Counted from the stretch's first letter, positions 27,502 to 36,929 are shown. The stretch is 58,146 bases of DNA from JANQLU01 sp964434955 (GCA_964434955.1 CAYSXI010000011.1:1-58146); one strand, 5' to 3'. Numbers and translations: made by a program. The notes: generated from the letters alone by a model not told the origin.

Positions 27502-28428
27502 TTATAAATCCATCAGCCAGTAGACGAGCCCTTTCTGGGCATGGAGCCTGTTTTCAGCCTGTTGGATAATTCGACTCTGCGGACCGTCAATGACTTCCGC
27601 CGTCACTTCTTCGCCACGCCTTGCAGGCAAACAATGCATGAAGATTGCGTTGTCCGACGCGTGGCTCATCAGTGTTTGATTGACTTGGAAGGGCGCAAAG
27701 TCGTTGAGGCGTTTCTCGTTTTCCGCCTCTTGCCCCATGCTGGTCCAAACGTCGGTATAAACAACCGTTGAATGTTCGACGGCCTCCACCGGATCCGTCG
27801 TCTGGCGAATCGTTGCGGTCGAGGCGTCGTTGAGCTCGGCAATCTCACTTTCCTCGAAATGATAATCTTGGGGACAGGCAATTGTGAAATCCAGTCCGAG
27901 TTTGGCACAACCAATCGCCAACGATCGGGCAACGTTATTCGCGTCACCTACATACGCAACCTTGACAAAGTCAAACGAGCCAAAATTTTCGAAAGCCGTC
28001 AACAAATCCGCCAATGCCTGGCATGGATGACACCAATCGGTAAGACCATTGATCACGGTACACGAGCTATGTTCGATGATTTCCAGTAGCGTTTCATGCT
28101 TCATCGTTCTGGCAACGATCAAGTCAACGTAACTGCTCAATATCGGGATGAAGTCTTTGATCGGCTCACGCTTGCCCCATCCCGTATCCTGCCCCAGCAC
28201 CAGGCTCACGCCACCCATGTGAGTCATCAGGGACTCAAAACTAATCCGGGTTCGCAATGAGGGCTTCTCAAAAAGCAACGCCATCACCCGTCCTGCGAGC
28301 AAAGGTTCACGAATACCTTTGCTGAAATTCAATTTGATGTCTCTCGACAAATGGACCAGCGAACGGACATCATCGGAAGAAAGGTCGGACAGCGATACCA
28401 AACTTGGTTTTTTCGGTTCCACGCTCAT
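27502..28428 (-). CDS. argF: Ornithine carbamoyltransferase
   Basis: 308 residues, normal length. It makes citrulline from ornithine and carbamoyl phosphate in arginine synthesis. Seen: FEKPSLRTRISFE (carbamoyl-phosphate loop, SLRTR variant), the ornithine-binding HCLPARRGEEVTAEV near the C-terminus, and NGLTDWCHPCQALADLLT. HCLP followed by RRGEEV is the ornithine enzyme form, not the acetyl- or succinyl-ornithine form. It lies between argB and rph on the same strand with short gaps (34 and 30 bases). Confidence 0.95.
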   Translation of the reverse strand: MSVEPKKPSLVSLSDLSSDDVRSLVHLSRDIKLNFSKGIREPLLAGRVMALLFEKPSLRTRISFESLMTHMGGVSLVLGQDTGWGKREPIKDFIPILSSYVDLIVARTMKHETLLEIIEHSSCTVINGLTDWCHPCQALADLLTAFENFGSFDFVKVAYVGDANNVARSLAIGCAKLGLDFTIACPQDYHFEESEIAELNDASTATIRQTTDPVEAVEHSTVVYTDVWTSMGQEAENEKRLNDFAPFQVNQTLMSHASDNAIFMHCLPARRGEEVTAEVIDGPQSRIIQQAENRLHAQKGLVYWLMDL

Positions 28429-28462
28429 TTTTTCTCTTTCGTACTGACTTCCCGGTTGTTAC

Positions 28463-29344
28463 TTACTTATCCTTGACGATCTGGGTTCCAACACCGTGAG
28501 ACGTGTAAATTTCGAGAAGCAGGGAATGCCGAAGTCTCCCGTCAACGATATGCACTTTATTGACCCCATGTTTGATTGCATCCAGACAACCTTCGACCTT
28601 GGGAATCATTCCGCCCTCAATCGTTTTGTCTTTCAAAAGCTCGGAAGCGTTTTCATTGGTCAGTGAGCTGACCAGGGAATCTGGATCACTCGGGTCTCGA
28701 AGAACCCCGGGGACATCGCTCAGCATGATGAGCTTTTCGGCGTGAACTTGCTTGGCAACCTCGATCGCGGCAGAGTCTGCATTCACATTCAGAATTTGGC
28801 CAGATTCGGTTTCGCACATGGACGGGATCACGGGAACCTGCCCGGCGTAACAGAGATTGTCGATCACGATCCGATCAACCGAGGTGACTTCGCCAACATG
28901 CCCCAGGTCCAGCTTGTCTCCGGCTTCATCCTTGATTTGAAGCGGCTGACCTTTCAGAACACACGTGGATTCAAAATTCAACGTCATCGCGCGTCCGCCG
29001 ACCTCTTCCAATAGGCTCGCGATTTCTTCATTCGCTTCTTTCGCCAAAACGCGCTGCACGATTTCGAGAGTTTTCTCATCCGTGTATCGTCGTCCTTGCA
29101 CGAATCGGGCCTCGATGCCGGCGTCTTCCATCGCCTGACTGATTCGCTTTCCCGCACCATGGATCAACACGGGCCGCATGCCCACTGTTTCCATGAATAC
29201 GACGTCGACAAGAATATGCCTCAAGGCATCGCGATCGTCGATGACGCTGCCCCCCAGCTTGATGACCGTTGTTTTATCGCGAAACTGCCGTATCCAACCC
29301 AGAGCCTCGATCAGGGTATCCGCTTTTTCAATCGCTTTTTGCAA
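28463..29344 (-). CDS. argB: Acetylglutamate kinase
   Basis: 293 residues, of the amino-acid kinase fold. It phosphorylates N-acetylglutamate, the second step of arginine synthesis. Seen: TVIKLGGSVIDD (N-terminal nucleotide loop), the substrate/phosphate loop LIHGAGKRIS, NVNADSAAIEVAKQ, KLIMLSDVPGVL and GGMIPKVEGCLDAI. In most homologues the second loop reads HGGGP; here it is HGAGK. The rest is well conserved. First gene of the argB-argF-rph unit. Confidence 0.93.
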   Translation of the reverse strand: MQKAIEKADTLIEALGWIRQFRDKTTVIKLGGSVIDDRDALRHILVDVVFMETVGMRPVLIHGAGKRISQAMEDAGIEARFVQGRRYTDEKTLEIVQRVLAKEANEEIASLLEEVGGRAMTLNFESTCVLKGQPLQIKDEAGDKLDLGHVGEVTSVDRIVIDNLCYAGQVPVIPSMCETESGQILNVNADSAAIEVAKQVHAEKLIMLSDVPGVLRDPSDPDSLVSSLTNENASELLKDKTIEGGMIPKVEGCLDAIKHGVNKVHIVDGRLRHSLLLEIYTSHGVGTQIVKDK

Positions 29345-29478
29345 TTGACTCTCCGCTTCGTATTTCAGGTTTGAAAATGGAAGCGTGACATTTTAGCACG
29401 GCTTATTGGGGGCAACACGGGGCAAAGCTCGTTCCCCGTGGCCAATTTTCCAATCGAACCGGAAGCCGGTGGCAAGGA

Positions 29479-32400
29479 TTAAAGATTCTTAATCACGTCG
29501 GACAGGATCTCGACGGTTTGTCGAATTTGCTCATCCGTATGCAAAGCCGTGATGAAGAATCGAACTCGCGCTTCTTCCTCGGCGACCGCAGGGTGAAGAA
29601 TTGGCTGAGCATTGATTCCTCGATTGAAGAGCCCCTCCGACGTTCGAAGAGCCTTGAGCGAGTCGCCAATGATGATTGGAACAATTGGCGAATCGTGGCT
29701 CAGGCCCGTGTCCAATCCAGCTGCCTTGGCGGTCTGCAGGAACAACTCGGAGTTGTGTTTCAAACGCTGGACGCGCTCATTCGATTGACTGAGCTCGCGC
29801 AAGCTCGCCAAGGAAGCGCCTACGTTGGCGGGGCTGATTCCGGCAGCGAACACAAATCCGGGGGTCGTGTATCGCAAGTATTCGATCAGTTGCTGCTGTC
29901 CACCAATGAAACCACCGCAACTGCCGAAGGATTTACTCAACGTGCCCATCCAAAATTCGATTTCGTCCCGCGGAACTCCATAAAGCTCTCCGATGCCGCG
30001 CCCGGTTTCTCCCAAAGTACCGATCGAGTGGGCTTCGTCGATAAACATCCACGACTTATGTTTGTTTTTGACTTCCACAAACTTTGGCAAGTCGGGAAAG
30101 TCGCCGTCCATGCTGTAAAGCCCTTCGATCGCAATCAGCACGCGTCGATACTCGTGCCGGATTTCTTCAAGGACCTCGTCCAACTGCTGCCAGTTGTTGT
30201 GTTCAAATGGTCTTCGGCGTGCGCCGGAAAGCTCGGCGCCCTTGATGATGCAATTGTGGGCAAGAGAATCGTGAATGATCAGGTCGCCCGGGCCCAGGAC
30301 ATGGCCAATGACCGTTTCGTTCATGCCGTGACCACCTGGAAAAGTAATCACGTCGTCGACGCCCAGGAACTCGGCCATCTCGTTTTCGAGTTCCTTGTGG
30401 ATCGTTTTTTCACCGGAAACCAGACGACTCGCCGAAACACTCGTCCCAAACTTGTCGATGGCCTGCTTTGCCTGATCGATAACCGACTGTTCGCCTGAAT
30501 ACCCCAGGTAGTTGTAACTGGCATAGGAAATCAGTTCACGACCTTCAATATGTGTCGTGTCTCCGATTCGGCCCTCGTGGACGCTGAAAAAGGGATTCCT
30601 GACTCCGGTTGAAGTCATCAACGATTTCAGCTGCTGCACCCGAATAAATTCGGGCATCTTGTCGAGAACGTAGTAGGATTCCGGGATCTCAACGTTTTCG
30701 GGCCGAGGCTTTTTGGCTTTGACGACTTCATTGGCGTCTGCCTTGATTGGCTCGCTGCCCACATACTCAATGATCGCGTCGGTAATTTCCCCGATCGTCT
30801 CGATTTCCTGCAACACATCATCGGGAATTCGACCACCAAAAGTTTCTTCCAACGAGTAAGCGATTTGCAAACGCTCAAGTGAATCAAGTCCCAGGTCAAC
30901 AACAATATTGGTGTTGAAGTCGAGTTGGCCGGCGCGCTCTTTTGCGATTGCCTTGACCGCATTGCCAACGATTGGAGAAACCCTCTGCTGCTCCTCGCTC
31001 AAAGGTTGACCGTGGTCCGTTTCAACGGCGCCCTGTTCTGCTTCGATGGCTTGCTCTTCCCAAACGCACCACCGCGCGACAACCAACAATTTCTCGTCGA
31101 GAAACTGCTGGCGACACAATTTCCGCTGGACTTTTCCACTGGAAGTTTTCGGAACGCTTCCAGAACGCACAAGAATCACCGCGTCAGGCGGCAAATCATG
31201 TTCGGCAACTACATCGGAACGTACCGATTGAAGAACGTCCGACCAAACTTTGTTTTGTCCTCGCTCGACTTCACAAACGACCACCAGCCGCTCGGAGTTG
31301 TCATGGTCAACGGAAAAGGCTGCGGCCCCCGCACGACGCAATCGGGGGCTCGAATTTTCAACCGTCGCCTCGATGTCTTGAGGGTACTTGTTGACACCAC
31401 GAATGATGATCAAGTCCTTGAGTCGCCCGGTGACGAAAAGCTCTTCGCCATCGAGGAAACCAAGATCTCCCGTTCGCAAATAGTCTTGCTTGGTTTCATC
31501 GTCAGACAAGTTGGCGTGGAAAATGTCCTGGGTTTCGCTTTCCTTCTTCCAATAACCTTTTCCGACGCCCGGCGTCTGGACCCAGATCTCACCAATCTGG
31601 TTGGAGCTCAATTCACGGAAAGTATCGGGACAGACGATCTTCAGCGTCGTGCCTTTCAAGCAGGTTCCCGAGCTAACCAGGGCCCGTGCCATGGCGTGCT
31701 CTTCTTCAACCGGAATCACTTTTTGATCGTCCAGTGCTTTACGGTCAAAGTACCGGACCAACGGGCTACGTTTGTCGTGGCACCCGGTGACAATCAATGT
31801 GGTTTCGGCCATCCCATAGCAGGGATAGTGGGTTTCATGCTCAAATCCGCAGCGTTTGAATTTTTCGGTGAATCGGCGTAGCGTTTCGGCACGAATCGGC
31901 TCGGCACCGTTGAACGCCACCTTCCAACTGGTTAGGTCAAGCGAATCCAACTCTTCGTCGGGAATTTTCTGAGCGCAGAGCTCGTAAGCAAAGTTTGGAG
32001 CGCCCGAAATGGTGCACTTGTATTTGCTGACGGCCTTCAACCAACGGAGAGGCCGAGTCAAAAACGCCACGGGGCTCATCAGTGTCATCGAACCGCCGAG
32101 GTACAAAGGTTCCAACACGCCGCCGATCAATCCCATGTCGTGATAGAGTGGCAACCAGGAAACCCCACTCGAATCTTCGCGCGTTTGCCCAAACAGGGCC
32201 GTGATCATTTTGCAATTCGCGGTAAGATTCCGATGCGTCAACATCACGCCCTTGGGCGTACCGGTTGAGCCAGACGTGTACTGAATCAAACCCAGATCAT
32301 CCATCTGGATTTTCGGCTTGACCCAGTCACTTGCAAGTTCCTGGGGAATCTCTTCAACCGCAATCCAGGGGATCTGCTGAAGCGAAGGCGCGTCATCCAG

Positions 32401-32862
32401 CATCCCCTCGTTTCGTGAAATCACTTCACGAACACTAAGGGCGACCGCCGCCTGGCAGTTTTCCGAAATTGCATTGATGCGACCCATGTTTCGATTACGG
32501 CGAGGCGGATAGGCCGGCACCGGAATCACGCCCGCATAGTGACAACCAAAAAACGCTTCGACAAACTCAAGTCCCGGTGGAAACAACAAAAGTGCAGGTC
32601 GCCCTTTCAACCCCTGAGCAACCAATTCGGCTCCAATGGCTTTCGCTCGCCGATCCAACTCACTGTAGGTGAGTTCCGTGACGTCATCCTCGCCGTCATT
32701 CAGAAAACGAAACGCGACATGATCTGGTAGCGCGAGACTCCAATAAATCAACCTTTCAAACAAGGATGAATCAGCGGGAGAAAATGGCTCGTAGAATTTT
32801 TCAATGTCGGTCTGAGAGAATTCCCGATCGAGGGAAACTTTCGACTGTTCTGCGGTGCTCAA
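29479..32862 (-). CDS. Fatty acyl-AMP ligase / acyl carrier protein / alpha-oxoamine synthase fusion, 1127 aa
   Basis: Three functional units are visible. Residues 25-600: an adenylate-forming enzyme of the FAAL type (YTSGSTGTPKGVM at 195-207, YHDMGLIGG, YGMAETT, YLRTGDLGF, and the C-terminal catalytic Lys577 in KTSSGKVQRK). About 630-700: an acyl carrier domain with phosphopantetheine Ser661 in DLGLDSLERL. About 745-1127: a PLP-dependent alpha-oxoamine synthase related to serine palmitoyltransferase, KBL and BioF, with PLP Lys977 in GTLSKSFG, IDEAHSIGTLG and the FPGGHGMNE block. The order predicts activation of a fatty acid as acyl-AMP, loading on the carrier, and decarboxylative condensation with an amino acid to give a 3-oxo-amine lipid. 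The amino acid and product are unknown. It is divergent from a hotdog thioesterase. Confidence 0.93.
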   Translation of the reverse strand: MSTAEQSKVSLDREFSQTDIEKFYEPFSPADSSLFERLIYWSLALPDHVAFRFLNDGEDDVTELTYSELDRRAKAIGAELVAQGLKGRPALLLFPPGLEFVEAFFGCHYAGVIPVPAYPPRRNRNMGRINAISENCQAAVALSVREVISRNEGMLDDAPSLQQIPWIAVEEIPQELASDWVKPKIQMDDLGLIQYTSGSTGTPKGVMLTHRNLTANCKMITALFGQTREDSSGVSWLPLYHDMGLIGGVLEPLYLGGSMTLMSPVAFLTRPLRWLKAVSKYKCTISGAPNFAYELCAQKIPDEELDSLDLTSWKVAFNGAEPIRAETLRRFTEKFKRCGFEHETHYPCYGMAETTLIVTGCHDKRSPLVRYFDRKALDDQKVIPVEEEHAMARALVSSGTCLKGTTLKIVCPDTFRELSSNQIGEIWVQTPGVGKGYWKKESETQDIFHANLSDDETKQDYLRTGDLGFLDGEELFVTGRLKDLIIIRGVNKYPQDIEATVENSSPRLRRAGAAAFSVDHDNSERLVVVCEVERGQNKVWSDVLQSVRSDVVAEHDLPPDAVILVRSGSVPKTSSGKVQRKLCRQQFLDEKLLVVARWCVWEEQAIEAEQGAVETDHGQPLSEEQQRVSPIVGNAVKAIAKERAGQLDFNTNIVVDLGLDSLERLQIAYSLEETFGGRIPDDVLQEIETIGEITDAIIEYVGSEPIKADANEVVKAKKPRPENVEIPESYYVLDKMPEFIRVQQLKSLMTSTGVRNPFFSVHEGRIGDTTHIEGRELISYASYNYLGYSGEQSVIDQAKQAIDKFGTSVSASRLVSGEKTIHKELENEMAEFLGVDDVITFPGGHGMNETVIGHVLGPGDLIIHDSLAHNCIIKGAELSGARRRPFEHNNWQQLDEVLEEIRHEYRRVLIAIEGLYSMDGDFPDLPKFVEVKNKHKSWMFIDEAHSIGTLGETGRGIGELYGVPRDEIEFWMGTLSKSFGSCGGFIGGQQQLIEYLRYTTPGFVFAAGISPANVGASLASLRELSQSNERVQRLKHNSELFLQTAKAAGLDTGLSHDSPIVPIIIGDSLKALRTSEGLFNRGINAQPILHPAVAEEEARVRFFITALHTDEQIRQTVEILSDVIKNL

Positions 32863-33183
32863 AATATCAACGATCGGTTAGGGATCGCTCCTCGATATTA
32901 GGTTCGCACGCAGAGGCTGTATGCCAATTCGGCCCAGCAGTGGAAAAGAGAAGCCGATGTGCGTTTCCGCCAATAGTAACTTCTCGATGCGTGCGCAATT
33001 TCAAATTCTCGTAATGATTATTTGCTCTCAATTACGGTTACCCATTTTCGCAAATTATTCATATTTTTTCTACTGCATTTGCATTTCGGCCATTTTGAAC
33101 GGGAGAAACTCGATTTCGAATGCACCGCTTGCAACTTCGATTGGGCTTTGCGAAAAATCAAACGTCAATTTCGACCCTTTCCG
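32863..33183. other. AT-richer divergent intergenic region
   Basis: This 320-base space lies between the start of the lipid fusion gene and the thioesterase and must carry both promoters. It is visibly richer in A and T than its neighbours around 33000-33080. I could not pick confident promoter boxes. Confidence 0.4.
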
Positions 33184-33558
33184 ATGAACCAAATCTGTCA
33201 ATCTGCCATGGAAAACCACAAACTCGTATTACCGGAAAACCTGAATCATTTTGGATTTCTGTTCGGCGGCTATATGCTCAAATGGGTCGATGAATACGCC
33301 TGGATCGCGGCGACTCTGGAATATCCGGAATACCGGTTCGTCACCATTGCCATGGATCGAGTCGAATTCAAAAAAGGCGTGCGCGAGGGGACCATTTTGA
33401 ATTTTACCACGACCAAGACACGGGTCGGAAATACGTCGGTCGACTATCTGGTCAATGTCACTCGCGGAAATGACGTTCGTTCCGAGTCCATTTTTACAAC
33501 GACGGTCACCATGGTTCGTGTCGACGATGACGGCAACAAAGCTCCTATCGAAAGTTGA
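33184..33558 (+). CDS. Acyl-CoA/ACP thioesterase of the hotdog fold, 124 aa
   Basis: The sequence HFGFLFGGYMLKWVDEYAWIAA resembles the conserved N-x-x-G-x-x-(F/I)GG-x-(L)-(M)-x-x-(M/V)D block of YciA/BFIT-type thioesterases, with the acid Asp/Glu in VDE, followed by FVTIAMDRVEFKKGVREG and a C-terminal strand TVTMVRV. ATG 33184 or 33208 are both possible; the longer upstream extension lacks family resemblance. It would release or hydrolyse acyl-thioesters in the cytoplasm. Divergent from the FAAL fusion, it could edit the same acyl pool, which is inference. The membrane protein gene follows after 27 bases. Confidence 0.82.
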   Translation: MNQICQSAMENHKLVLPENLNHFGFLFGGYMLKWVDEYAWIAATLEYPEYRFVTIAMDRVEFKKGVREGTILNFTTTKTRVGNTSVDYLVNVTRGNDVRSESIFTTTVTMVRVDDDGNKAPIES

Positions 33559-33585
33559 CGAACGTCCAATTCGGGAAATCCGTTC

Positions 33586-34320
33586 ATGTATTGGCTTCTT
33601 AACGTTGGCCTGCTTTTGCTCCTTTCGGCGACGACCTCCTGGAATTTGCTGCTGGGGCTCGGTTGGATTTCTGCAAATAACCCGGCCACGGAATCGCCAA
33701 TGATGAACTACCTGGTTGCCTTTCCGCCACTAGCCATTGGCGGATGTGGTCTCGTTGCGTTTGGCTGTGCGACCTCAAGTTTCCTGGGAATCAAAAATGG
33801 CAGGGCACTTCTTGTCCTGTCCGCAGCCTGCATGCTGACCATTTCGATCGTTCACCTTTTGCTGACATGGCTTCACCCCGAAGCTCCAGTCGTCTTTCCG
33901 GGCATCTCCCTGTTGGCAATCGTTCTTATCGCGATTGCCGCATACTTATCCCCACGAAACCTCGTTGCTGGGTTGCAACGCCGTCAAGCAACGCCGCGCG
34001 ATCTCGTGCTGGTTGCCCTCAAGATATTGTTGGCCGTGGGGCTGATTCTGTTTTGGTTCCTCGGCGCAAGCGAGTTGGCAATGCTGGCGGATCCGGCAAC
34101 TCAAGTCGACGAAAGCGACCTGGCCGTCGTGCCCGCTGTGAATCGGTTTCTTGCACGACTGGGAAGTGACGACTTTTCAACGAACTATGGAACCATCCAA
34201 TTTCTATTCATGAATAGTTTGTTTGCCGGGGTTCTGACAGCCGCGTTCCTGAGCGCAAGCGTTGCCACTTTTCTTGCGCGGCTGTTTTTCCGAAAGCGTT
34301 TGAGTTCGGGCACGAATTAG
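33586..34320 (+). CDS. Multi-pass membrane protein of unknown function, 244 aa
   Basis: I do not recognise a family. There are about six hydrophobic segments: 3-25, 45-65, 75-95, 105-125, 145-165 and 205-230. Between the fifth and sixth lies a hydrophilic loop rich in Asp and Glu. The protein ends in Arg/Lys-rich residues. It begins 27 bases after the thioesterase stop and is likely cotranscribed. Confidence 0.7.
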   Translation: MYWLLNVGLLLLLSATTSWNLLLGLGWISANNPATESPMMNYLVAFPPLAIGGCGLVAFGCATSSFLGIKNGRALLVLSAACMLTISIVHLLLTWLHPEAPVVFPGISLLAIVLIAIAAYLSPRNLVAGLQRRQATPRDLVLVALKILLAVGLILFWFLGASELAMLADPATQVDESDLAVVPAVNRFLARLGSDDFSTNYGTIQFLFMNSLFAGVLTAAFLSASVATFLARLFFRKRLSSGTN

Positions 34321-34623
34321 TTCCGGGTTGGACGTTGGAAAACGGGGCCGGATGTTAAACTTTGCGGGCAGGGTGACCTTCCAGGCGGGCAATTCCCGGT
34401 TTCTTGGTCCCGAATCCGAATCCAATGGGGTGGGCGATGTCAAACTGTAGGGCTTGTACGAGTTTTCCCAAAAATGCCAAATGCACCGATCGAGCGAAGC
34501 AGTTGGGCGTTGGCCTGCAGAATGAATCGATTGATGGGGTTGGACCGATAGATCCCATGGTGCCAGTGTTGCGCTTCGTGCGTGATTTACGGCTTAATCC
34601 ATTCCCAATCGACGGACATCCCG
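34321..34623. other. Intergenic region upstream of the TolC-like gene
   Basis: I see no supported gene. Short open frames on both strands lack starts with ribosome sites. No strong hairpin was seen. Confidence 0.4.
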
Positions 34624-36552
34624 ATGTTTCCCAAGCGAGAACAGATATTCGCACTTACCCGAAGCTCGTATCGATCGTCGAGGCGATTTCGCCTTGAAGC
34701 TCTGATCCTGTTGGTCGGTCTATTGACGATCGCCTCCGTTGGCTGTCGCAGCAGCAAAGTCAACTTTGCTACATCGGATGACGGGTTGGTTTCGCCTCCG
34801 CACCTGCCTTCGGAATATCCGCAGATCGCGGATCCGATGGTTGAGTCCACGGACGAGCTTCGCACCGGACCGCCGGTGACGGTGAAAAGGGACAACTGGA
34901 AGGACCTCGAGAAACTTCCAATGACCCTCGATGAAGCGATCGAGATGGCCCTGGCCAACAGCAAGGTCTTGCAGAAACTGGGCGGTCGCGTCGTCAGTGG
35001 ACCGGCAGGCACGTCGACCATTTACGACCCGGCTCTTGCCTCGACGAATGCCCTTGGAAGTACGGAAGCCGCGCTTGCCGCATTCGACGCACAAGTTTCG
35101 GCAAGCATGTTCATGAACCATACCGAACAGAAGTTTAACAACATTTTCGCTGCCAGCCTCGGCTCCGCCAAAACCGACACGGGAAGTTTCAACTTCGAAC
35201 TTTCCAAAACGACGGCCGCAGGAACCCGCTTTTCCGCGCGGAACATTTCGAACTATAGTCGACTTGGAACTTTCGACCCTGCATTCAACCGGTTTCGAAG
35301 TAACTGGACAACGCAAAACGTCCTCGAAGTTCGGCAGCCGCTCCTTCGTGGTTTCGGCACCGCCGTCAATCGAATCGCAGGACCCAATGCCGTTGCAGGA
35401 AACTACAACGGTGTCTTGATCGCGCGAATTCGCGAAGACGTTTCTCTGGTCGATTTCGAAACAGCCATTCGCGAGTTGATCAACGACACGGAAACCGCGT
35501 ATTGGGAGTTGTATTTTGCTTTCCGCGACCTGGACGCTCGCGTTAAGACTCGAGACGCTGTCCGAGACACCTGGGAAAAGCAACAGAAGCTATTGGACGG
35601 TGGAATTGGGCGAGCCGACGAAGAAGCACAACCGCGACAACAGTTTTTCTCGTTCCAACAACAAGTCGAAGATGCGATCAGCGGCCGTCTGCAAGGCTCC
35701 CTTGGTGTCCTTGGGGCGGAGCGAAACCTGAGGCGAATCCTCGGCCTGCCAAATAATGACGGAAAACTGATCCGCCCCACCACAACGCCTGCGATCGCCG
35801 AGGTGATCCTGGATTGGGATGCATCCCAGGAATCCGCCATGCAGGAACGCCTGGAAATTCGTCGCCAAAAGTGGATCGTCAAGCAACGCGAATTGGAGTT
35901 GGTGGCCGCCAAACAGCTGAACCAGTGGCGACTTGACCTGGTCGCCAATCAAGCCTGGGCCGGATTTGGTGACAACCTGTTTGGTAGCAGTGGAACCTCC
36001 GAAGGAAGTGCGTTTGATGACATGATCGGTGGTGACCTGGATAACTGGCAACTCGGCTTTGAGCTTTCCGGAGCCCTCGGTCGGCGAACGGGCTACTTGG
36101 CCATTCGCAACGCGGAACTTCAACTTTCACGTGAGAAAGCCTTGCTCAAAGAGCAACAGCGACAGATTCTTCACGATCTGAATGCGGCCTACACGGAAGT
36201 CGATCGCGCTTTCAATGCCATTCAAAACAGCTACAACAACTTTCAGGCGGTGAAGCAAGAACGAGATATCAAGAAAGATCGCGCCGGAAAAATCGACCGA
36301 ATTTTCTTTTATCTCGACGCGCTGCAACGTACCGCCACCGCGGAATCCAATTTGAATCGCGCCATCGTCGACTACAACCTCGCGCTGCTCAACTACGCCC
36401 GCGTGAGCGGAACCCTCCTTCGACAATACAACATCTCATTGGCTGAAGGACCGTGGAGCGAAGTTGCGGAGCAAGAAATGCAGGAAAACGCAATGCAACT
36501 CATGCGTAGTCGCATTCGGCGCGGTCGTGACCTGCCGGCCTTTGCTCGATAG
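34624..36552 (+). CDS. TolC-like outer membrane efflux lipoprotein, 642 aa
   Basis: It has a signal sequence with a candidate lipobox Cys (LLVGLLTIASVGC) followed by a long soluble region and the repeated helical architecture of the outer membrane efflux protein family (paired helical hairpins: NLRRILGLPNNDGKL, RAIVDYNLALLNYARVSGTLL). The final block is typical of TolC/OprM-type proteins. It would form the outer channel of a tripartite exporter or secretion system; no inner membrane component is adjacent. ATG 34624 is preferred to ATG 34582, because the signal peptide starts there. A bidirectional terminator follows. Confidence 0.87.
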   Translation: MFPKREQIFALTRSSYRSSRRFRLEALILLVGLLTIASVGCRSSKVNFATSDDGLVSPPHLPSEYPQIADPMVESTDELRTGPPVTVKRDNWKDLEKLPMTLDEAIEMALANSKVLQKLGGRVVSGPAGTSTIYDPALASTNALGSTEAALAAFDAQVSASMFMNHTEQKFNNIFAASLGSAKTDTGSFNFELSKTTAAGTRFSARNISNYSRLGTFDPAFNRFRSNWTTQNVLEVRQPLLRGFGTAVNRIAGPNAVAGNYNGVLIARIREDVSLVDFETAIRELINDTETAYWELYFAFRDLDARVKTRDAVRDTWEKQQKLLDGGIGRADEEAQPRQQFFSFQQQVEDAISGRLQGSLGVLGAERNLRRILGLPNNDGKLIRPTTTPAIAEVILDWDASQESAMQERLEIRRQKWIVKQRELELVAAKQLNQWRLDLVANQAWAGFGDNLFGSSGTSEGSAFDDMIGGDLDNWQLGFELSGALGRRTGYLAIRNAELQLSREKALLKEQQRQILHDLNAAYTEVDRAFNAIQNSYNNFQAVKQERDIKKDRAGKIDRIFFYLDALQRTATAESNLNRAIVDYNLALLNYARVSGTLLRQYNISLAEGPWSEVAEQEMQENAMQLMRSRIRRGRDLPAFAR

Positions 36553-36607
36553 GAACACTCGTTTCGCTCTCGTTCCAAGGGCAAAACGAAAAATGATCGA
36601 TTGCATT

Positions 36608-36636
36608 AAAAAGCCGAAGCGTTGCTTCGGCTTTTT
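36608..36636. terminator. Bidirectional rho-independent terminator
   Basis: A 13-bp perfect stem pairs 36608-36620 with 36624-36636, with loop GTT and A/T runs on the outer flanks. It lies between the convergent TolC-like and amphi-Trp genes and can stop both. Confidence 0.9.
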
Positions 36637-36701
36637 GCATGTATGCCAAGTCGGCGCACCAAGTCGGTGCAACAAGTCGATCCACCGAGGCGGATCAAAC
36701 C

Positions 36702-36929
36702 TCAATCCTCATCGGACCATTTGATCTGGAATTCAATTTCCTCGAGTCCCGCTTCACGTTCGTGTTCAATGTTGTAGGTCGCACGAACCGGGACATAGAT
36801 GCGTTCACCGGCAATCTGAATCTCAAACTTGTCTCCGTTTTCAATCGCGTCCGCCAATCGACGTAGTTTGTCAACGAATTCGGAATCGCCGTAAGTCTTT
36901 TCGATATCCCGCTCGGCTTTCTCATTCAT
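36702..36929 (-). CDS. Amphi-Trp domain protein, 75 aa
   Basis: A compact protein with the amphi-Trp pattern: KLRRLADAIENGDKF, GERIYVPVRA, then IEHEREAGLEEIEFQIKW at the C-terminus. The function of the family is unknown; it is small, acidic and cytoplasmic. It converges on the TolC-like gene and is separated from the FAD oxidoreductase by about 190 bases. Confidence 0.88.
   Translation of the reverse strand: MNEKAERDIEKTYGDSEFVDKLRRLADAIENGDKFEIQIAGERIYVPVRATYNIEHEREAGLEEIEFQIKWSDED

Noticed and set aside
29416..29440. CACGGGG/CCCCGTG hairpin between argB and the lipid synthase
   Set aside because: It has no T-run on either strand, so I did not call it a terminator.
29518..31881. Two long plus-strand open frames (326 and 318 codons) inside the lipid synthase gene
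   Set aside because: Both are antisense to the conserved FAAL and oxoamine synthase regions and lack ribosome sites.
34355..34654. Minus-strand frame of 99 codons before the TolC-like gene
   Set aside because: It overlaps the start of the TolC-like gene and has no ribosome site; the region shows no protein-like conservation that I can see.
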